From Mycolicibacterium psychrotolerans (GTDB taxonomy: Bacteria; Actinomycetota; Actinomycetes; Mycobacteriales; Mycobacteriaceae), in assembly GCF_010729305.1 (NCBI RefSeq), contig NZ_AP022574.1, positions 372,001 to 436,000 on the forward strand: a DNA stretch of 64,000 bases, given 5' to 3'. The stretch's first letter is position 1. Each line of letters opens with the position of its first letter. Shown here in pieces: positions 44,236 through 53,362 of this stretch. The notes beneath the pieces are model-generated. The model was not told the DNA's origin, did no database searches, and saw nothing but the letters and a program-made list of their open reading frames with translations. The translations under genes were made by a program, and so were the position numbers.

Positions 44236-45141
44236 ATGGGTGCGGGACACGACCACAGTCACCGGAACGACCCTGACGCCCGCGTCTCCCGCATGCTCAT
44301 CGCCGCGGGGATCCTGACGATCTTCTTCGCCGTCGAGCTGGGTACCGCGTTGGCGATCAACTCGATCGCGCTGCTGGCCGACGCCGGGCACATGCTCACC
44401 GACCTGGTCGCGATGTTCATGGGCCTGACCGCGGTGCTGCTCGCCAAACGCGGCAGCGCGTCGCCGTCGCGGACCTACGGCTGGCACCGCGCCGAGGTGT
44501 TCACCGCGGTCGCGAACGCGGTGCTGCTGATGGGCGTGGCCTGCTTCATCCTCTACGAGGCCGTCGAACGCCTCGGCGGCGCGCCGGAGGTGCCCGGCGT
44601 GCCGATGATCGTCGTCGCGCTCGCCGGCCTGCTCGCCAACGCGGTGGTCGTGCTGCTGCTGCGGTCGCAGTCCAAGGACAGCCTCGCGGTCAAGGGCGCC
44701 TACATGGAGGTCGTCGCCGACACCGTCGGCAGCATCGGCGTGCTGATCGCGGGCATCGTCACCGTCACCACCGGATGGCCGTACGCCGACGTCGTCGTCG
44801 CCGTGTTCGTCGCGCTGTGGGTGCTGCCGCGGGCGATCTCGCTGGCCCGGGCCGCACTGCGGATCCTGTCGGAGACCTCGCCGAGCCACATCGACGTCGA
44901 CGAGCTGCGCGCGGCGCTGTGCGCGGTCGAGGGCGTCACCGAGGTGCACGACCTGCACGTGTGGACGCTGGTGCCGGGCAAGGACATGGTCACCGCGCAC
45001 CTGACCAGCAAGGGCGACTCCGCGAGGGTGCTCGACGACGCGCGCGCGGTGCTCGCCGCGCGCGGCCTCGACCATGCGACCGTCCAGGTCGAGCCGCCCG
45101 ATGCGGCCGCCGACTGCGAGTGCGAAAGCCAGAACCGGTAG
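44236..45141 (+). CDS. cation diffusion facilitator (CDF) metal exporter
   Basis: A 301-residue CDF transporter. The N-terminus has a short His stretch (GHDHSH), membrane segment 2 has the metal site LLADAGHMLTD (D and H/D), and segment 5 has EVVADTVGS with the second Asp pair position. Six membrane helices precede a cytoplasmic domain from about 205. Zinc, cadmium or cobalt/nickel are the likely substrates. Confidence 0.94.
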   Translation: MGAGHDHSHRNDPDARVSRMLIAAGILTIFFAVELGTALAINSIALLADAGHMLTDLVAMFMGLTAVLLAKRGSASPSRTYGWHRAEVFTAVANAVLLMGVACFILYEAVERLGGAPEVPGVPMIVVALAGLLANAVVVLLLRSQSKDSLAVKGAYMEVVADTVGSIGVLIAGIVTVTTGWPYADVVVAVFVALWVLPRAISLARAALRILSETSPSHIDVDELRAALCAVEGVTEVHDLHVWTLVPGKDMVTAHLTSKGDSARVLDDARAVLAARGLDHATVQVEPPDAAADCECESQNR

Positions 45142-45193
45142 CCCCGCCACGCCTGCCGATCGCTGTGCGCGCGGCGGTCGAGAAGCGGTGAGA

Positions 45194-45610
45194 TCAGGCC
45201 AGGCCGAGTTCGGCGCGGGCCGCCGGATCGCAGTCGTCGAGCAGGTCCAGGCAGCGCTGGTACTCCGGAACCTCCCCGATCGCGTCGGCGGCGCGGGCCA
45301 GCGCGGCGACGCAGCGCAGGAAGCCGCGGTTGGGCTCATGGCGGTAGGGCACCGGGCCGAAACCCTTCCAGCCATTGCGGCGCAACTGGTCCAGCCCGCG
45401 GTGGTAACCGGTCCGGGCGTAGGCGTACGCGGTGATGGCCTGGTCGTCGGCGAGCGCATCCTCGGCCAGCGCCGCCCAGGCGATCGACGCCGACGGGTGC
45501 GCCGCGGCCACGATGGCCGGGTTCTCCGCGGCGTCCAACTCGGCTTCGGCCTCCGGGTCACCCGGCAGCAGTGCCGGTTCCGGTCCCAGGAGATCGCCCA
45601 TCCGAGTCAT
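45194..45610 (-). CDS. DUF3151 protein (Rv0360c-like)
   Basis: A 138-residue helical protein starting MTRMGDLLGPEP. The conserved centre RTGYHRGLDQLRRNGWKG and the end CLDLLDDCDP are typical for DUF3151, which is found across actinobacteria and has no known role. Context matches Rv0360c. Confidence 0.9.
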   Translation of the reverse strand: MTRMGDLLGPEPALLPGDPEAEAELDAAENPAIVAAAHPSASIAWAALAEDALADDQAITAYAYARTGYHRGLDQLRRNGWKGFGPVPYRHEPNRGFLRCVAALARAADAIGEVPEYQRCLDLLDDCDPAARAELGLA

Positions 45611-45702
45611 GGGCACCATTGTGCCGTGCGGGGTTACTCAGTCGTCACCGCGGATGGATAAGCTTCGGCCATAGCGCCGTCAGGGAGGACCGCAGCACTC
45701 CG

Positions 45703-46452
45703 ATGTCGAACCCCACAGGCCCGGATCAGCCGGACCAGCCCACCGACTCCGACCACGAGCCCGCCACCGAGGTCTTCGCGCCCGCTGATCCCGCCGAGCA
45801 GGATCCGTCGGCGCAGTCCCAGGAGGAGCGCCGCTTCACGGCACCCGGTTTCGACGCGGGTTCCACCCAGATCATCAACCGGCCCACCGAGCCTGCCACC
45901 GAGGTGTTCGGCACCGGTGGCCATGCCGAGACAGAGGCCTTCCCGGCGCAGCCCGTTGCGCCGCAGAAGATCCCACCGCGCGGTGACGCGCCGAAGCCGC
46001 CCGGCAAGAAGCGCAGCTGGGGCTGGGTGATCGCGATCGTGCTGGTGATCGCCGCGCTGGCCGCCATCGCCATCGTCGGCACGATCCTGCTGACCCGCGG
46101 CTCGTCACCGTCGGCGTCGCAGGAGGACCAGGTCCGCGACACGATCCAGAACTTCGACGTCGCCGTGCAGAACGGGGACCTGGCGACGCTGCGCAGCATC
46201 ACCTGCGGCACCACCCGCGACAGCTACGTCGGCTACAGCGACAAGTCGTGGGAGCAGACCCACGCGCGGGTCGCCGCGGCCAAGCAGTATCCCGTCGTCG
46301 CCAGCATCGACCAGGTGGTGATCAACGGCGACCACGCCGAGGCCAACGTGACCACGTTCATGGCCTCCGCACCGCAGACCCGCTCGACGCGCAGCTTCGA
46401 CCTGCAGTTCCGCGACGACCAGTGGAAGATCTGCCAGGCCCCCAGCAGTTAG
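45703..46452 (+). CDS. membrane protein Rv0361-like, DUF4878-type domain
   Basis: A 249-residue protein with a disordered acidic N-terminus (1-100), one membrane helix at about 108-130 and an external alpha+beta domain. The N-terminal part has PATEVF twice (about 21-26 and 64-69) and GSTQIIN, Thr motifs of the type that Ser/Thr kinases phosphorylate and FHA domains read; that reading is inference. The C-terminal domain resembles the shorter protein at 33255-33698. Confidence 0.85.
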   Translation: MSNPTGPDQPDQPTDSDHEPATEVFAPADPAEQDPSAQSQEERRFTAPGFDAGSTQIINRPTEPATEVFGTGGHAETEAFPAQPVAPQKIPPRGDAPKPPGKKRSWGWVIAIVLVIAALAAIAIVGTILLTRGSSPSASQEDQVRDTIQNFDVAVQNGDLATLRSITCGTTRDSYVGYSDKSWEQTHARVAAAKQYPVVASIDQVVINGDHAEANVTTFMASAPQTRSTRSFDLQFRDDQWKICQAPSS

Positions 46453-47486
46453 CCGGCGGTGACGCTGCGGCCGGCGCTGTGCAGGTCGTTGCACGCCTCG
46501 ACCACACGCTCGGCCATTCCGGCCTCGGCCTTTTTGAAGTAGCTGCGCGGGTCGTAGACCTTCTTGTTGCCGACCTCGCCGTCGACCTTGAGCACGCCGT
46601 CGTAGTTGGTGAACATGTGGCCGACGATCGGCCGGGTGAACGCGTACTGGGTGTCGGTGTCGACGTTCATCTTCACCACGCCGTACTTGAGTGAGTCCTC
46701 GATCTCCGACTTCAGGGATCCCGAGCCGCCGTGGAAGACGAAGTCGAACGGCTTGGACCCCTCGGGCAGACCGAGCTTGGCCGAGGCCACCTTCTGCCCC
46801 TCGGCGAGCACCTCGGGGCGCAGCTTGACGTTGCCGGGCTTGTAGACGCCGTGCACGTTGCCGAACGTCGCGGCGAGCAGGTACTTGCCCTGCTCACCGG
46901 CGCCGAGCGCCGCGATGGTCTTCTCGAAGTCCTCGGGCGTGGTGTAGAGCTTGTCGTTGATCTCGGCCTCGACGCCGTCCTCCTCGCCGCCGACCACCCC
47001 GATCTCGATCTCCAGAATGATCTTCGCCGCAGCGGCCTGCTTGAGCAGCTCCTGCGCGATCGACAGGTTCTCGTCGATCGGCACCGCCGACCCGTCCCAC
47101 ATGTGTGACTGGAACAGCGGGTTCTGCCCCTTGGCGACGCGGTCGGCCGAGATCGCCAGCAGCGGCCGCACCAGACCGTCCAGCTTGTCCTTCGGGCAGT
47201 GGTCGGTGTGCAGCGCGACGGTGATCGGGTAACGCTCGGCGATCACGTGCGCGAACTCGGCCAGCGCCACCGCGCCGGTGACCATGTCCTTGACCCCCAG
47301 GCCGGACGCGAATTCCGCTCCGCCGGTGGAGAACTGGATGATGCCGTCGGATCCGGCGTCGGCGAAACCCTTGATCGCGGCGTTGACGCTCTCCGAGCCG
47401 ACACAGTTGATCGCCGGGAAGGCGAAGGAATGCTCCTTGGCCCGGCCGAGCATCTCGGCATAGACCTCCGGCGTGGCGATGGGCAT
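46449..47486 (-). CDS. fba: class II fructose-bisphosphate aldolase
   Basis: Zinc-dependent glycolytic aldolase, 345 residues. Visible metal ligands and substrate motifs: HTDHCPK near 93, EIEIGVVGGEEDG near 165, NVHGVYKPG near 210 and VFHGGSGS near 250. It converges with the Rv0361-like gene (4-base overlap), the same arrangement as Rv0361/Rv0363c. Confidence 0.97.
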   Translation of the reverse strand: MPIATPEVYAEMLGRAKEHSFAFPAINCVGSESVNAAIKGFADAGSDGIIQFSTGGAEFASGLGVKDMVTGAVALAEFAHVIAERYPITVALHTDHCPKDKLDGLVRPLLAISADRVAKGQNPLFQSHMWDGSAVPIDENLSIAQELLKQAAAAKIILEIEIGVVGGEEDGVEAEINDKLYTTPEDFEKTIAALGAGEQGKYLLAATFGNVHGVYKPGNVKLRPEVLAEGQKVASAKLGLPEGSKPFDFVFHGGSGSLKSEIEDSLKYGVVKMNVDTDTQYAFTRPIVGHMFTNYDGVLKVDGEVGNKKVYDPRSYFKKAEAGMAERVVEACNDLHSAGRSVTAG

Positions 47487-47537
47487 GGCGGTTCCTCTCG
47501 GCTGGGGTGGTTGGAGTATCTCAGGAACGGGGTGCGC

Positions 47538-48551
47538 TCACACGGTCAGAACCATCCGGTAGCGGGCGCGCCCGGCGTCCATTGCCGCGAAGGCCTCGGC
47601 GGCCTCGGCCAGCGGCCGCTCCTCGACCATCGCCCGCACCCCGCTCAGCAGCGCGAAGTGCAGCGTCTCCTCGACGTCGCGCGATGTGCCGGACGGGTGC
47701 CCGCTCACCGACAGCCCCGCGTTGATCAGGTCCAGGGGGCTGATCGGCAGATTCTCCGGCGTGACGCCGACGGCGACCAGTTCGCCGGCCGGACCCAGCC
47801 CGGCCACGGTGGCCGCCATGGCGGCGGCGTTGTTGGCGGTGGCCAGCACCACCGCGGCGCCGCCGAGCTTCTGCAGTTCCGCGGCGACGTCCTGCTCGGT
47901 CGAATCGATGTAGTGGTGCGCGCCGAGTCGCCTGGATTCCTCGGCCTTCCCGGTGCCGCGCGCGATCGCGACCGTCTCGAAGCCCATCGCCCGGGAGAAC
48001 TGCACGCCGAGATGGCCGAGGCCGCCGACACCCAGGATCGCGACCAGGTCGCCGGCCTTCGCCCGGGTCTGGCGCAGCCCGTTGAACGTCGTCACCCCCG
48101 CACAGCCCATCGGGGCCGCCTCGACGAACGACAACCCGTCGGGGATGCGGGCCAGTGCGGTGGCGGGCGTGACCACCGACTCGGCATAGCCGCCGGGGTA
48201 GTGCCAGCTCGGCACCTCCATCCGCTCGCACTGCATGAACCGGCCTTTGCGGCAGGGGACGCAGCGATTGCAGTTGCCGCCGAACCAGCCGACCGCCACC
48301 CGATCCCCGACCGCGAAGTCCTCCACCCCGTCGCCGACCTCGGCGATCGTCCCGGCGATCTCGTGGCCGAGCGTCAACGGCCACTGCAGCCCGGGGAAAT
48401 GGCCTGCGTGGAATTCGCGGTCGGTGCCGCAGACGCCGCAGGCCGCGACATCGATGCGGACGTGACCCGGGGCCGGGGACGGCGTGTCGACCTCGACCAG
48501 GGCCAGCGGTGCCTCAGCTTCAGCGACGTGGACAGCCTTGTGGGTGGGCAT
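47538..48551 (-). CDS. zinc-containing alcohol dehydrogenase
   Basis: A 337-residue medium-chain dehydrogenase. Catalytic zinc ligands are Cys38 (CGVCGTD) and His63-Glu64; the structural zinc loop has Cys94, Cys97, Cys100 and Cys108. The cofactor motif is GVGGLGHLGVQF near 172. It resembles NADP-type AdhC/YjgB enzymes that reduce a broad set of aldehydes. Cofactor preference is inferred. Confidence 0.94.
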   Translation of the reverse strand: MPTHKAVHVAEAEAPLALVEVDTPSPAPGHVRIDVAACGVCGTDREFHAGHFPGLQWPLTLGHEIAGTIAEVGDGVEDFAVGDRVAVGWFGGNCNRCVPCRKGRFMQCERMEVPSWHYPGGYAESVVTPATALARIPDGLSFVEAAPMGCAGVTTFNGLRQTRAKAGDLVAILGVGGLGHLGVQFSRAMGFETVAIARGTGKAEESRRLGAHHYIDSTEQDVAAELQKLGGAAVVLATANNAAAMAATVAGLGPAGELVAVGVTPENLPISPLDLINAGLSVSGHPSGTSRDVEETLHFALLSGVRAMVEERPLAEAAEAFAAMDAGRARYRMVLTV

Positions 48552-48585
48552 GCCTCACTGTAGAGCGCCGGTACCCTTGAGACCC

Positions 48586-49275
48586 GTGGTCGTCGACACT
48601 CTCGCGCTGATGCCGGACTTTCTGGACCCGATCAACCTCATCGGGTACTTCGGCACCTGGGCACTGGTCGGCATCCTCGTCGTCGTCTTCGTCGAATCCG
48701 GCGTGCTGTTCCCGATCCTGCCCGGCGACACGCTGCTGTTCGTGGCGGGCATGCTCGCCGCGGGCACGGCCGCCCGCGCCGACGCCGTCGATGCGAACTT
48801 CCACCTCTGGCAGCTGCTGGTGTTCATCCCGATCGCGGCGATCCTCGGCGGACAGGTGGGGTACTGGATCGGCCGCAGCCTGGGCACCGCGATGTTCAAA
48901 CCCAACGCGCGCGTGCTCAAGCAGCGTTACCTCGACGAGGCGCACCTGTTCTTCGAGCAGCGCGGGCCGTTCGCGATCGTGATCGCCCGCTTCGTGCCGA
49001 TCGTGCGGACGCTGGCGCCGCTCACCGCGGGCGCCGCACGCATGAGCTACGGCCTGTTCACCGCGTTCAACGTGCTCGGCGCGGTGCTCTGGGGAGTCGG
49101 CCTGGTGTTGATGGGCTACGGCCTCGGCCAGTTCGAGGTGGTGCAGAAGCTCCTCGAGCCGATCTTCATCTTCATCGCCGTCGCGTCGATCACCCCGATG
49201 ATCTGGGAGTGGTACAAGCGCCGCAAGGCCGCTAAGCAGGCCGGCCCGTCAGCACCAGAGCCGCACCATCCGTGA
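48586..49275 (+). CDS. DedA-family membrane protein (Rv0364-like)
   Basis: A 229-residue DedA protein (SNARE-associated/VTT domain). Key blocks are FVESGVLFPILPGDTLL near 34 and the re-entrant FFEQRGPFAIVIARFVPIVRTLAPLTAG near 124-151, with the conserved acidic and Arg residues. DedA proteins flip lipid carriers such as undecaprenyl phosphate. GTG 48586 gives the family length; an ATG at 48610 is the alternative. The end overlaps the convergent aminopeptidase gene by 44 bases. Confidence 0.92.
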   Translation: MVVDTLALMPDFLDPINLIGYFGTWALVGILVVVFVESGVLFPILPGDTLLFVAGMLAAGTAARADAVDANFHLWQLLVFIPIAAILGGQVGYWIGRSLGTAMFKPNARVLKQRYLDEAHLFFEQRGPFAIVIARFVPIVRTLAPLTAGAARMSYGLFTAFNVLGAVLWGVGLVLMGYGLGQFEVVQKLLEPIFIFIAVASITPMIWEWYKRRKAAKQAGPSAPEPHHP

Positions 49276-50008
49276 CCGCGATCGTGTGTTCGCTGTGCGC
49301 GGTGCGTGACCCGTCGGCCGACCGGATCGTCCACCCGTCTCGGTCGTAGACGATCTTCTTGGTGCCCTGGGCAAGCCACGGCTCGAGCGCCAGGGTCAGG
49401 CCCGGCCGCAACTCCATGCCGCGCCCGGCGCGCCCGACGTTCGGCACGTGCGGATCCTCGTGCATGGTGCGGCCCAGCCCGTGGCCGCCGAAGTCGGTGT
49501 TGACCGGATAGCCGTAGTCGGCGGCCACCGCGCCGATCGCCGCCGAGATGTCGCCGAGGCGCCCCCCGGGCCGCGCGGCGGCGATCCCGGCGGCCAGCGC
49601 CTGTTCGGTCGCCTCGATGATCCGCTGGTCCTCGGCGCGCGGCGTGCCGACGATGATGCTGCGCGCCGAGTCGGCGACCCATCCGTCGATCGAGACCGCG
49701 ATGTCCATGCTGAGCAGGTCGCCGTCGCGCAGCACATAGTCGCGCGGCAGCCCGTGCAGCACCGCGTCGTTGACCGACAGGCAGATGACATTGCGGAACG
49801 GCCCGCGACCGAACGACGGCGCGTAGTCCCAGTAGCACGATTGCGCGCCGCGTTCGGCGATCATGTCCCGGGCGCGCTGCTCCAGGTCCAGCAGGTTCAC
49901 CCCGACCGCGGCGCGCTGCGCCAGGTCGTCGAGCAGCTCGGCGATGAACGCCCCGGTGACTCGCATGGCCTCGATCTCCGCCACCGTCTTCAACTCGACC
50001 ACTAGCAC
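49232..50008 (-). CDS. map: type I methionine aminopeptidase
   Basis: Removes the initiator methionine from nascent proteins. The 258-residue protein has all five metal ligands of the pita-bread fold: two Asp (in SMDIAV and VADSARS), His in FGGHGLGRTMHE, Glu in ALEPWL and Glu in HSEHT. The GTG start at 50008 is close to an operator-like palindrome of the divergent XRE gene. It lacks the SH3-motif extension of MapB-type enzymes. Confidence 0.94.
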   Translation of the reverse strand: MLVVELKTVAEIEAMRVTGAFIAELLDDLAQRAAVGVNLLDLEQRARDMIAERGAQSCYWDYAPSFGRGPFRNVICLSVNDAVLHGLPRDYVLRDGDLLSMDIAVSIDGWVADSARSIIVGTPRAEDQRIIEATEQALAAGIAAARPGGRLGDISAAIGAVAADYGYPVNTDFGGHGLGRTMHEDPHVPNVGRAGRGMELRPGLTLALEPWLAQGTKKIVYDRDGWTIRSADGSRTAHSEHTIAVTDGAALVLTGRPA

Positions 50009-50019
50009 ACCCTTTCATT

Positions 50020-50041
50020 GACCGGTATAGAAATACCAGTC
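50020..50041. promoter_or_regulatory. 22-base palindrome between map and XRE gene
   Basis: GACCGGTAT-AGAA-ATACCAGTC, arms of 9 with one mismatch, in the 46-base gap between divergent map and the XRE regulator. It fits an autoregulatory operator and would also cover the map promoter. Confidence 0.65.
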
Positions 50042-50054
50042 TATCCTCAGCCCC

Positions 50055-50321
50055 ATGGTGCGATCCCCTTTGACGCCGCAGCAGCGCGCCGCGGGCCGCC
50101 GGCTCGGCGCCCACCTGCGTGACGCGCGGGGCGAGCGCAAGGCCGCCGACGTCGCCCACGCCGCGTCGATCTCTCCCGAGACGCTGCGCAAGATCGAGAC
50201 CGGCCGCCTTGCCACCCCGGCGTTCACCACGGTGGCCGCCCTGGCGGCGGTACTGAACATCCGCCTCGACGAGCTCGCCCGCATCTGCCTGCCCGAGTGG
50301 GACCTGGAGAACACCGGCTAG
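50055..50321 (+). CDS. XRE-family HTH regulator
   Basis: An 88-residue single-domain Cro/C1-type regulator: the HTH runs from about residue 16 to 75 with ADVAHAASISPETLRKIETGR as the recognition region (20 residues either side of the turn). There is no sensor domain. It probably binds the adjacent palindrome. Target genes other than itself and map are unknown. Confidence 0.9.
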   Translation: MVRSPLTPQQRAAGRRLGAHLRDARGERKAADVAHAASISPETLRKIETGRLATPAFTTVAALAAVLNIRLDELARICLPEWDLENTG

Positions 50322-50331
50322 CGGCGCCCTT

Positions 50332-52194
50332 CTACAACCGCGCGGTCCGGGACTGTTCGAGCGCGCGGATCAGGCTCGCGGCATCCCAGGGTCCGCGGTG
50401 CCGCTTGCCGTTGACGAACAGCGTGGGCGTCGCGTTGAGGTCCATCGCCTCGGCGTCCTCTGCGTCGTCGGTGACCCGGTGCAGCACCTTCGACGAGTGG
50501 ACGCGCACATCGGCGTCGAACCGTTCGATGTCGCAGCCCGCCGCGACCGCATACCGGTAGATGTCGGACCACTCGAGGTCATCCTGGTGGGCGAACAGTT
50601 GACGGGCCATCTCCCAGAATCTGCCCTGCAGCGCCGCGGCCTCGCTGGCCCGGGCAGCGTCGAACGCCCGCGGGTGGGCCCGCTCGAGCGGGAAATGCCG
50701 CCACACGTAGAGCAACTCATCGCCGAAGTGCGCCCGCACCTCGTCGATCGAGCCGGTCGCGCGGCTGCAGAACGGGCACTCGAAATCGCCGTACTCGACG
50801 AGGGTCAGCGGTGCGTCGGGCTCTCCACGGGCATGGTCGCGCTCGGGGTCGATCGGGCGGAGCAGATGCAGACCGACGGGCTCGGGCGGGCTGAGCCAGT
50901 CGGTGATCCGGAAGATCGCCCACCCGAAGACGAACGCGAGCACCGAGGCCGCGAGCACGCCGATGCGGGCCTGGTCCTGCCGGCCGGGATCGGTGATGGC
51001 GATGTCGACGATGAACAGCGAGATCGTGAAGCCGATACCCGACAGCGCGGCACCGCCCATGATCCGGCGCAGTGTCAGACCCGGCGCCAGCACGCCCAGC
51101 CCGGTGCGCCGCATGAACCACGTGGCGCCGGTGATGCCGACGAACTTGCCGATCACCAGGCCCGCGACGATCCCCCACGTCAGCGGGGAGCGCAGCGCCG
51201 CGCCGAGGCTCTGCGCGTCCAGCCGCACCCCCGCGTTGACCAACGCGAACAACGGCAGGATGCCGAACGACACGATCGGCCCGACCGTCGTCTGCAGTCG
51301 TTCGTTGATCGAGATCGACTCCTGCAGTGAGCGACTCGCCGCCCGCGCGTACTGCGAGTTGGGCGATTGCCGGAACGCGCGGATCTGCTCGACGGCCCGC
51401 TCCACCGGGCGCCGTTCCGGGGTGAACACCGGGATCAGCAGCGCCACCGCGACCCCGGCCAGCGTCGGGTGCACCCCGCCCAGGTACAGCGCGATCCACA
51501 GCGCGACGCCGAGCACCGCGTAGGCGGGTCCGCGTGCCTTCGGCAGATACCGGACCAGAGCCAGCGCGACGAGCAGCACCACCGCCACCACCAGGGGGGC
51601 GACGCGAATCTCGTCGGAGTAGAACAGCGCGATCACGCACAGCGCGCCGACGTCGTCGACGACGGCCAGTGTCAGCAGGAACAGCCGGACCCGCGCGGGG
51701 AACACCGGCTTGATGATCGCCAGCGCCCCCACCAGGAACGCGGTGTCGGTGGAGATCACCACCCCCCACGCCTGGGCGTTCTCCCCCAACGGGTTGAAGA
51801 CCAGGAACACCACGGCCGGCAGCACCAGACCGGCGATCGCCGCGACCACCGGAACCGCGGCGCGCGACCGGTCGGTCAGTTCGCCGATGGTGAACTCGCG
51901 CGTCACCTCGAGACCGACGATGAAGAAGAAGAACGTCATCAGCGCGTCGTTGACGAGGTGCTTGACCGACATCTCGACGTGATGCTCGCCGAGGCTGACC
52001 CCGACATCGGTCTCGAGCAACGTCGAATAAGCATGCGCCCAGGGCGAATTCGCCCACAGGATGGCGATCACGGTGAACGTCAGCAGCAGCGCCGCGGCCG
52101 TGTTATCGGTGGTCTTGTTCGCGGTGCTTCCGCGGCTCAGCCTCGAGGGCCGCAGCGGGAATCCGCGCTGGGTGGCCGGTTCAGTCACGGGCAC
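50332..52194 (-). CDS. nhaA: NhaA-type Na+/H+ antiporter fused to a DsbA-like domain
   Basis: A 620-residue fusion. Residues about 25-430 are NhaA: STDTAFLVGAL and VVDDVGAL with the paired transport Asp, and SGIGFTISLFI near the end. After a linker, residues about 455-615 form a thioredoxin/DsbA domain with CPFC in YGDFECPFCSRA and the cis-Pro ATPTLFVNGKRH. NhaA-DsbA fusions are known in actinobacteria. The thioredoxin part may control or repair the antiporter or act alone. The start overlaps the GH76 stop by 14 bases. Confidence 0.93.
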   Translation of the reverse strand: MPVTEPATQRGFPLRPSRLSRGSTANKTTDNTAAALLLTFTVIAILWANSPWAHAYSTLLETDVGVSLGEHHVEMSVKHLVNDALMTFFFFIVGLEVTREFTIGELTDRSRAAVPVVAAIAGLVLPAVVFLVFNPLGENAQAWGVVISTDTAFLVGALAIIKPVFPARVRLFLLTLAVVDDVGALCVIALFYSDEIRVAPLVVAVVLLVALALVRYLPKARGPAYAVLGVALWIALYLGGVHPTLAGVAVALLIPVFTPERRPVERAVEQIRAFRQSPNSQYARAASRSLQESISINERLQTTVGPIVSFGILPLFALVNAGVRLDAQSLGAALRSPLTWGIVAGLVIGKFVGITGATWFMRRTGLGVLAPGLTLRRIMGGAALSGIGFTISLFIVDIAITDPGRQDQARIGVLAASVLAFVFGWAIFRITDWLSPPEPVGLHLLRPIDPERDHARGEPDAPLTLVEYGDFECPFCSRATGSIDEVRAHFGDELLYVWRHFPLERAHPRAFDAARASEAAALQGRFWEMARQLFAHQDDLEWSDIYRYAVAAGCDIERFDADVRVHSSKVLHRVTDDAEDAEAMDLNATPTLFVNGKRHRGPWDAASLIRALEQSRTARL

Positions 52195-53290
52195 CGGCGA
52201 CGGTGTGAGCGGCTTCCATCACCATCCAGCCTGCCAGCTGGACGGACAGATCGCGCTCCGGGATCTCCGAAGAGTTCACCGCACCCTCGACGAACTGCGC
52301 GTCCTGGGTACCTGCCGTCGGCACCTGGGCGTCCCGCTCCCAGAACGCGCTGAACAGCGGCAGGTCCTCGACGGTCGCCCGGTTGTCCCACGCCGCCTGC
52401 GCCGAGGACAGCACCAGTGATCCGGCGGTGGCGCGGGCCGCCTCGTCCTCCGGCCCGCCTGCGGGCAGCGCGGTGGCCGCCAACGCGAGGTAGCGCGCCA
52501 GGATGCCGTGGAACAGGCCTCCGTCACCGCCGCCGGCGCCTTTGAGCACGCCGTCGGGCGCCATGTGCTCGGCGACCGCGGCGACCAGGCGGTGCACCCG
52601 CTCGGCGTGGCGGGGATCCTCGGTGCGTACCGCGAGTTCGGTCTCGAGCCCGAGCACCACCCCCTGGCAGTAGGTGTACTGGGCACGCACCAGCGAACCG
52701 CCCTTGATCCCGTCGAACACCAGATGGGTCTCCGGGTCGATCAGTGTCTCGTCGATCCAGTCGGCCATCTGCTGCGCTCGGCGCAACCGCCCCTCGGTGC
52801 GGGCGAGGAAGATGCCCGCGGGCCCGTTGGCGGGGGCGTTGAAGAACTGGTCCTGTTTACGCCACGGGATGCCGCCACCGTCCTCGGGCACCCAGGACGT
52901 CAGGAACTGGTCGGCGAGCGTGTCGAGTGCCTTGGGCCGTTCCACACCGGCGAGCCGGCCCGCCCGCTCCAGCGCGAGCGCCAGCCACGCCATGTCGTCG
53001 TAGTAGTCGTTGGTCCACCGGCCGATGTTGCGCAGCCGGTGCCCGCGGACCTGGCGGACGATCCTGTCGAGCCGCTCGGGCTGCGGGTCCCGCACCTGCG
53101 CGTCGACCAGGTTGTCCAGCAGATGGGCCTGCCACCAGTAGTGCCACGTCCCGAAGCGGCGCTGCTTGCCCGCGGCCGGCCATGCCACGACGCCGAGCTG
53201 GGTGCCCGGCAGTCCCCAGAGCTTGCGGAGGTGGCGGGTGGTGATCGCGGCTTCGGCGCTGGCGGCGCGGTTGGCCCACATCTGATCCAT
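52181..53290 (-). CDS. glycoside hydrolase family 76-like protein (Rv0365c-like)
   Basis: A 369-residue (alpha/alpha)6 barrel protein. The GH76 catalytic pair is visible as NDYYDDMAWL near 95, and GLFHGILARY lies in the second half. GH76 enzymes act on alpha-1,6-mannans, so a role on mannan-type envelope glycans is possible. No signal peptide is seen. It is divergent from tetR; ATG 53290 was chosen to keep the operator outside the gene. Confidence 0.87.
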   Translation of the reverse strand: MDQMWANRAASAEAAITTRHLRKLWGLPGTQLGVVAWPAAGKQRRFGTWHYWWQAHLLDNLVDAQVRDPQPERLDRIVRQVRGHRLRNIGRWTNDYYDDMAWLALALERAGRLAGVERPKALDTLADQFLTSWVPEDGGGIPWRKQDQFFNAPANGPAGIFLARTEGRLRRAQQMADWIDETLIDPETHLVFDGIKGGSLVRAQYTYCQGVVLGLETELAVRTEDPRHAERVHRLVAAVAEHMAPDGVLKGAGGGDGGLFHGILARYLALAATALPAGGPEDEAARATAGSLVLSSAQAAWDNRATVEDLPLFSAFWERDAQVPTAGTQDAQFVEGAVNSSEIPERDLSVQLAGWMVMEAAHTVAGARD

Positions 53291-53324
53291 GGGTCGATCC
53301 TGCCTCACCCCGCGCCGCGAATCC

Positions 53325-53344
53325 ATGAGACAAATATGTCTCAT
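53325..53344. promoter_or_regulatory. perfect inverted repeat upstream of TetR gene
   Basis: ATGAGACA-AATA-TGTCTCAT in the 72-base gap between the divergent GH76 and tetR genes, with a further half-site GTCTCAT at 53358-53364 touching the tetR start. A strong candidate operator for the TetR protein. Confidence 0.7.
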
Positions 53345-53362
53345 CTGAGCTATAGTCGTCTC

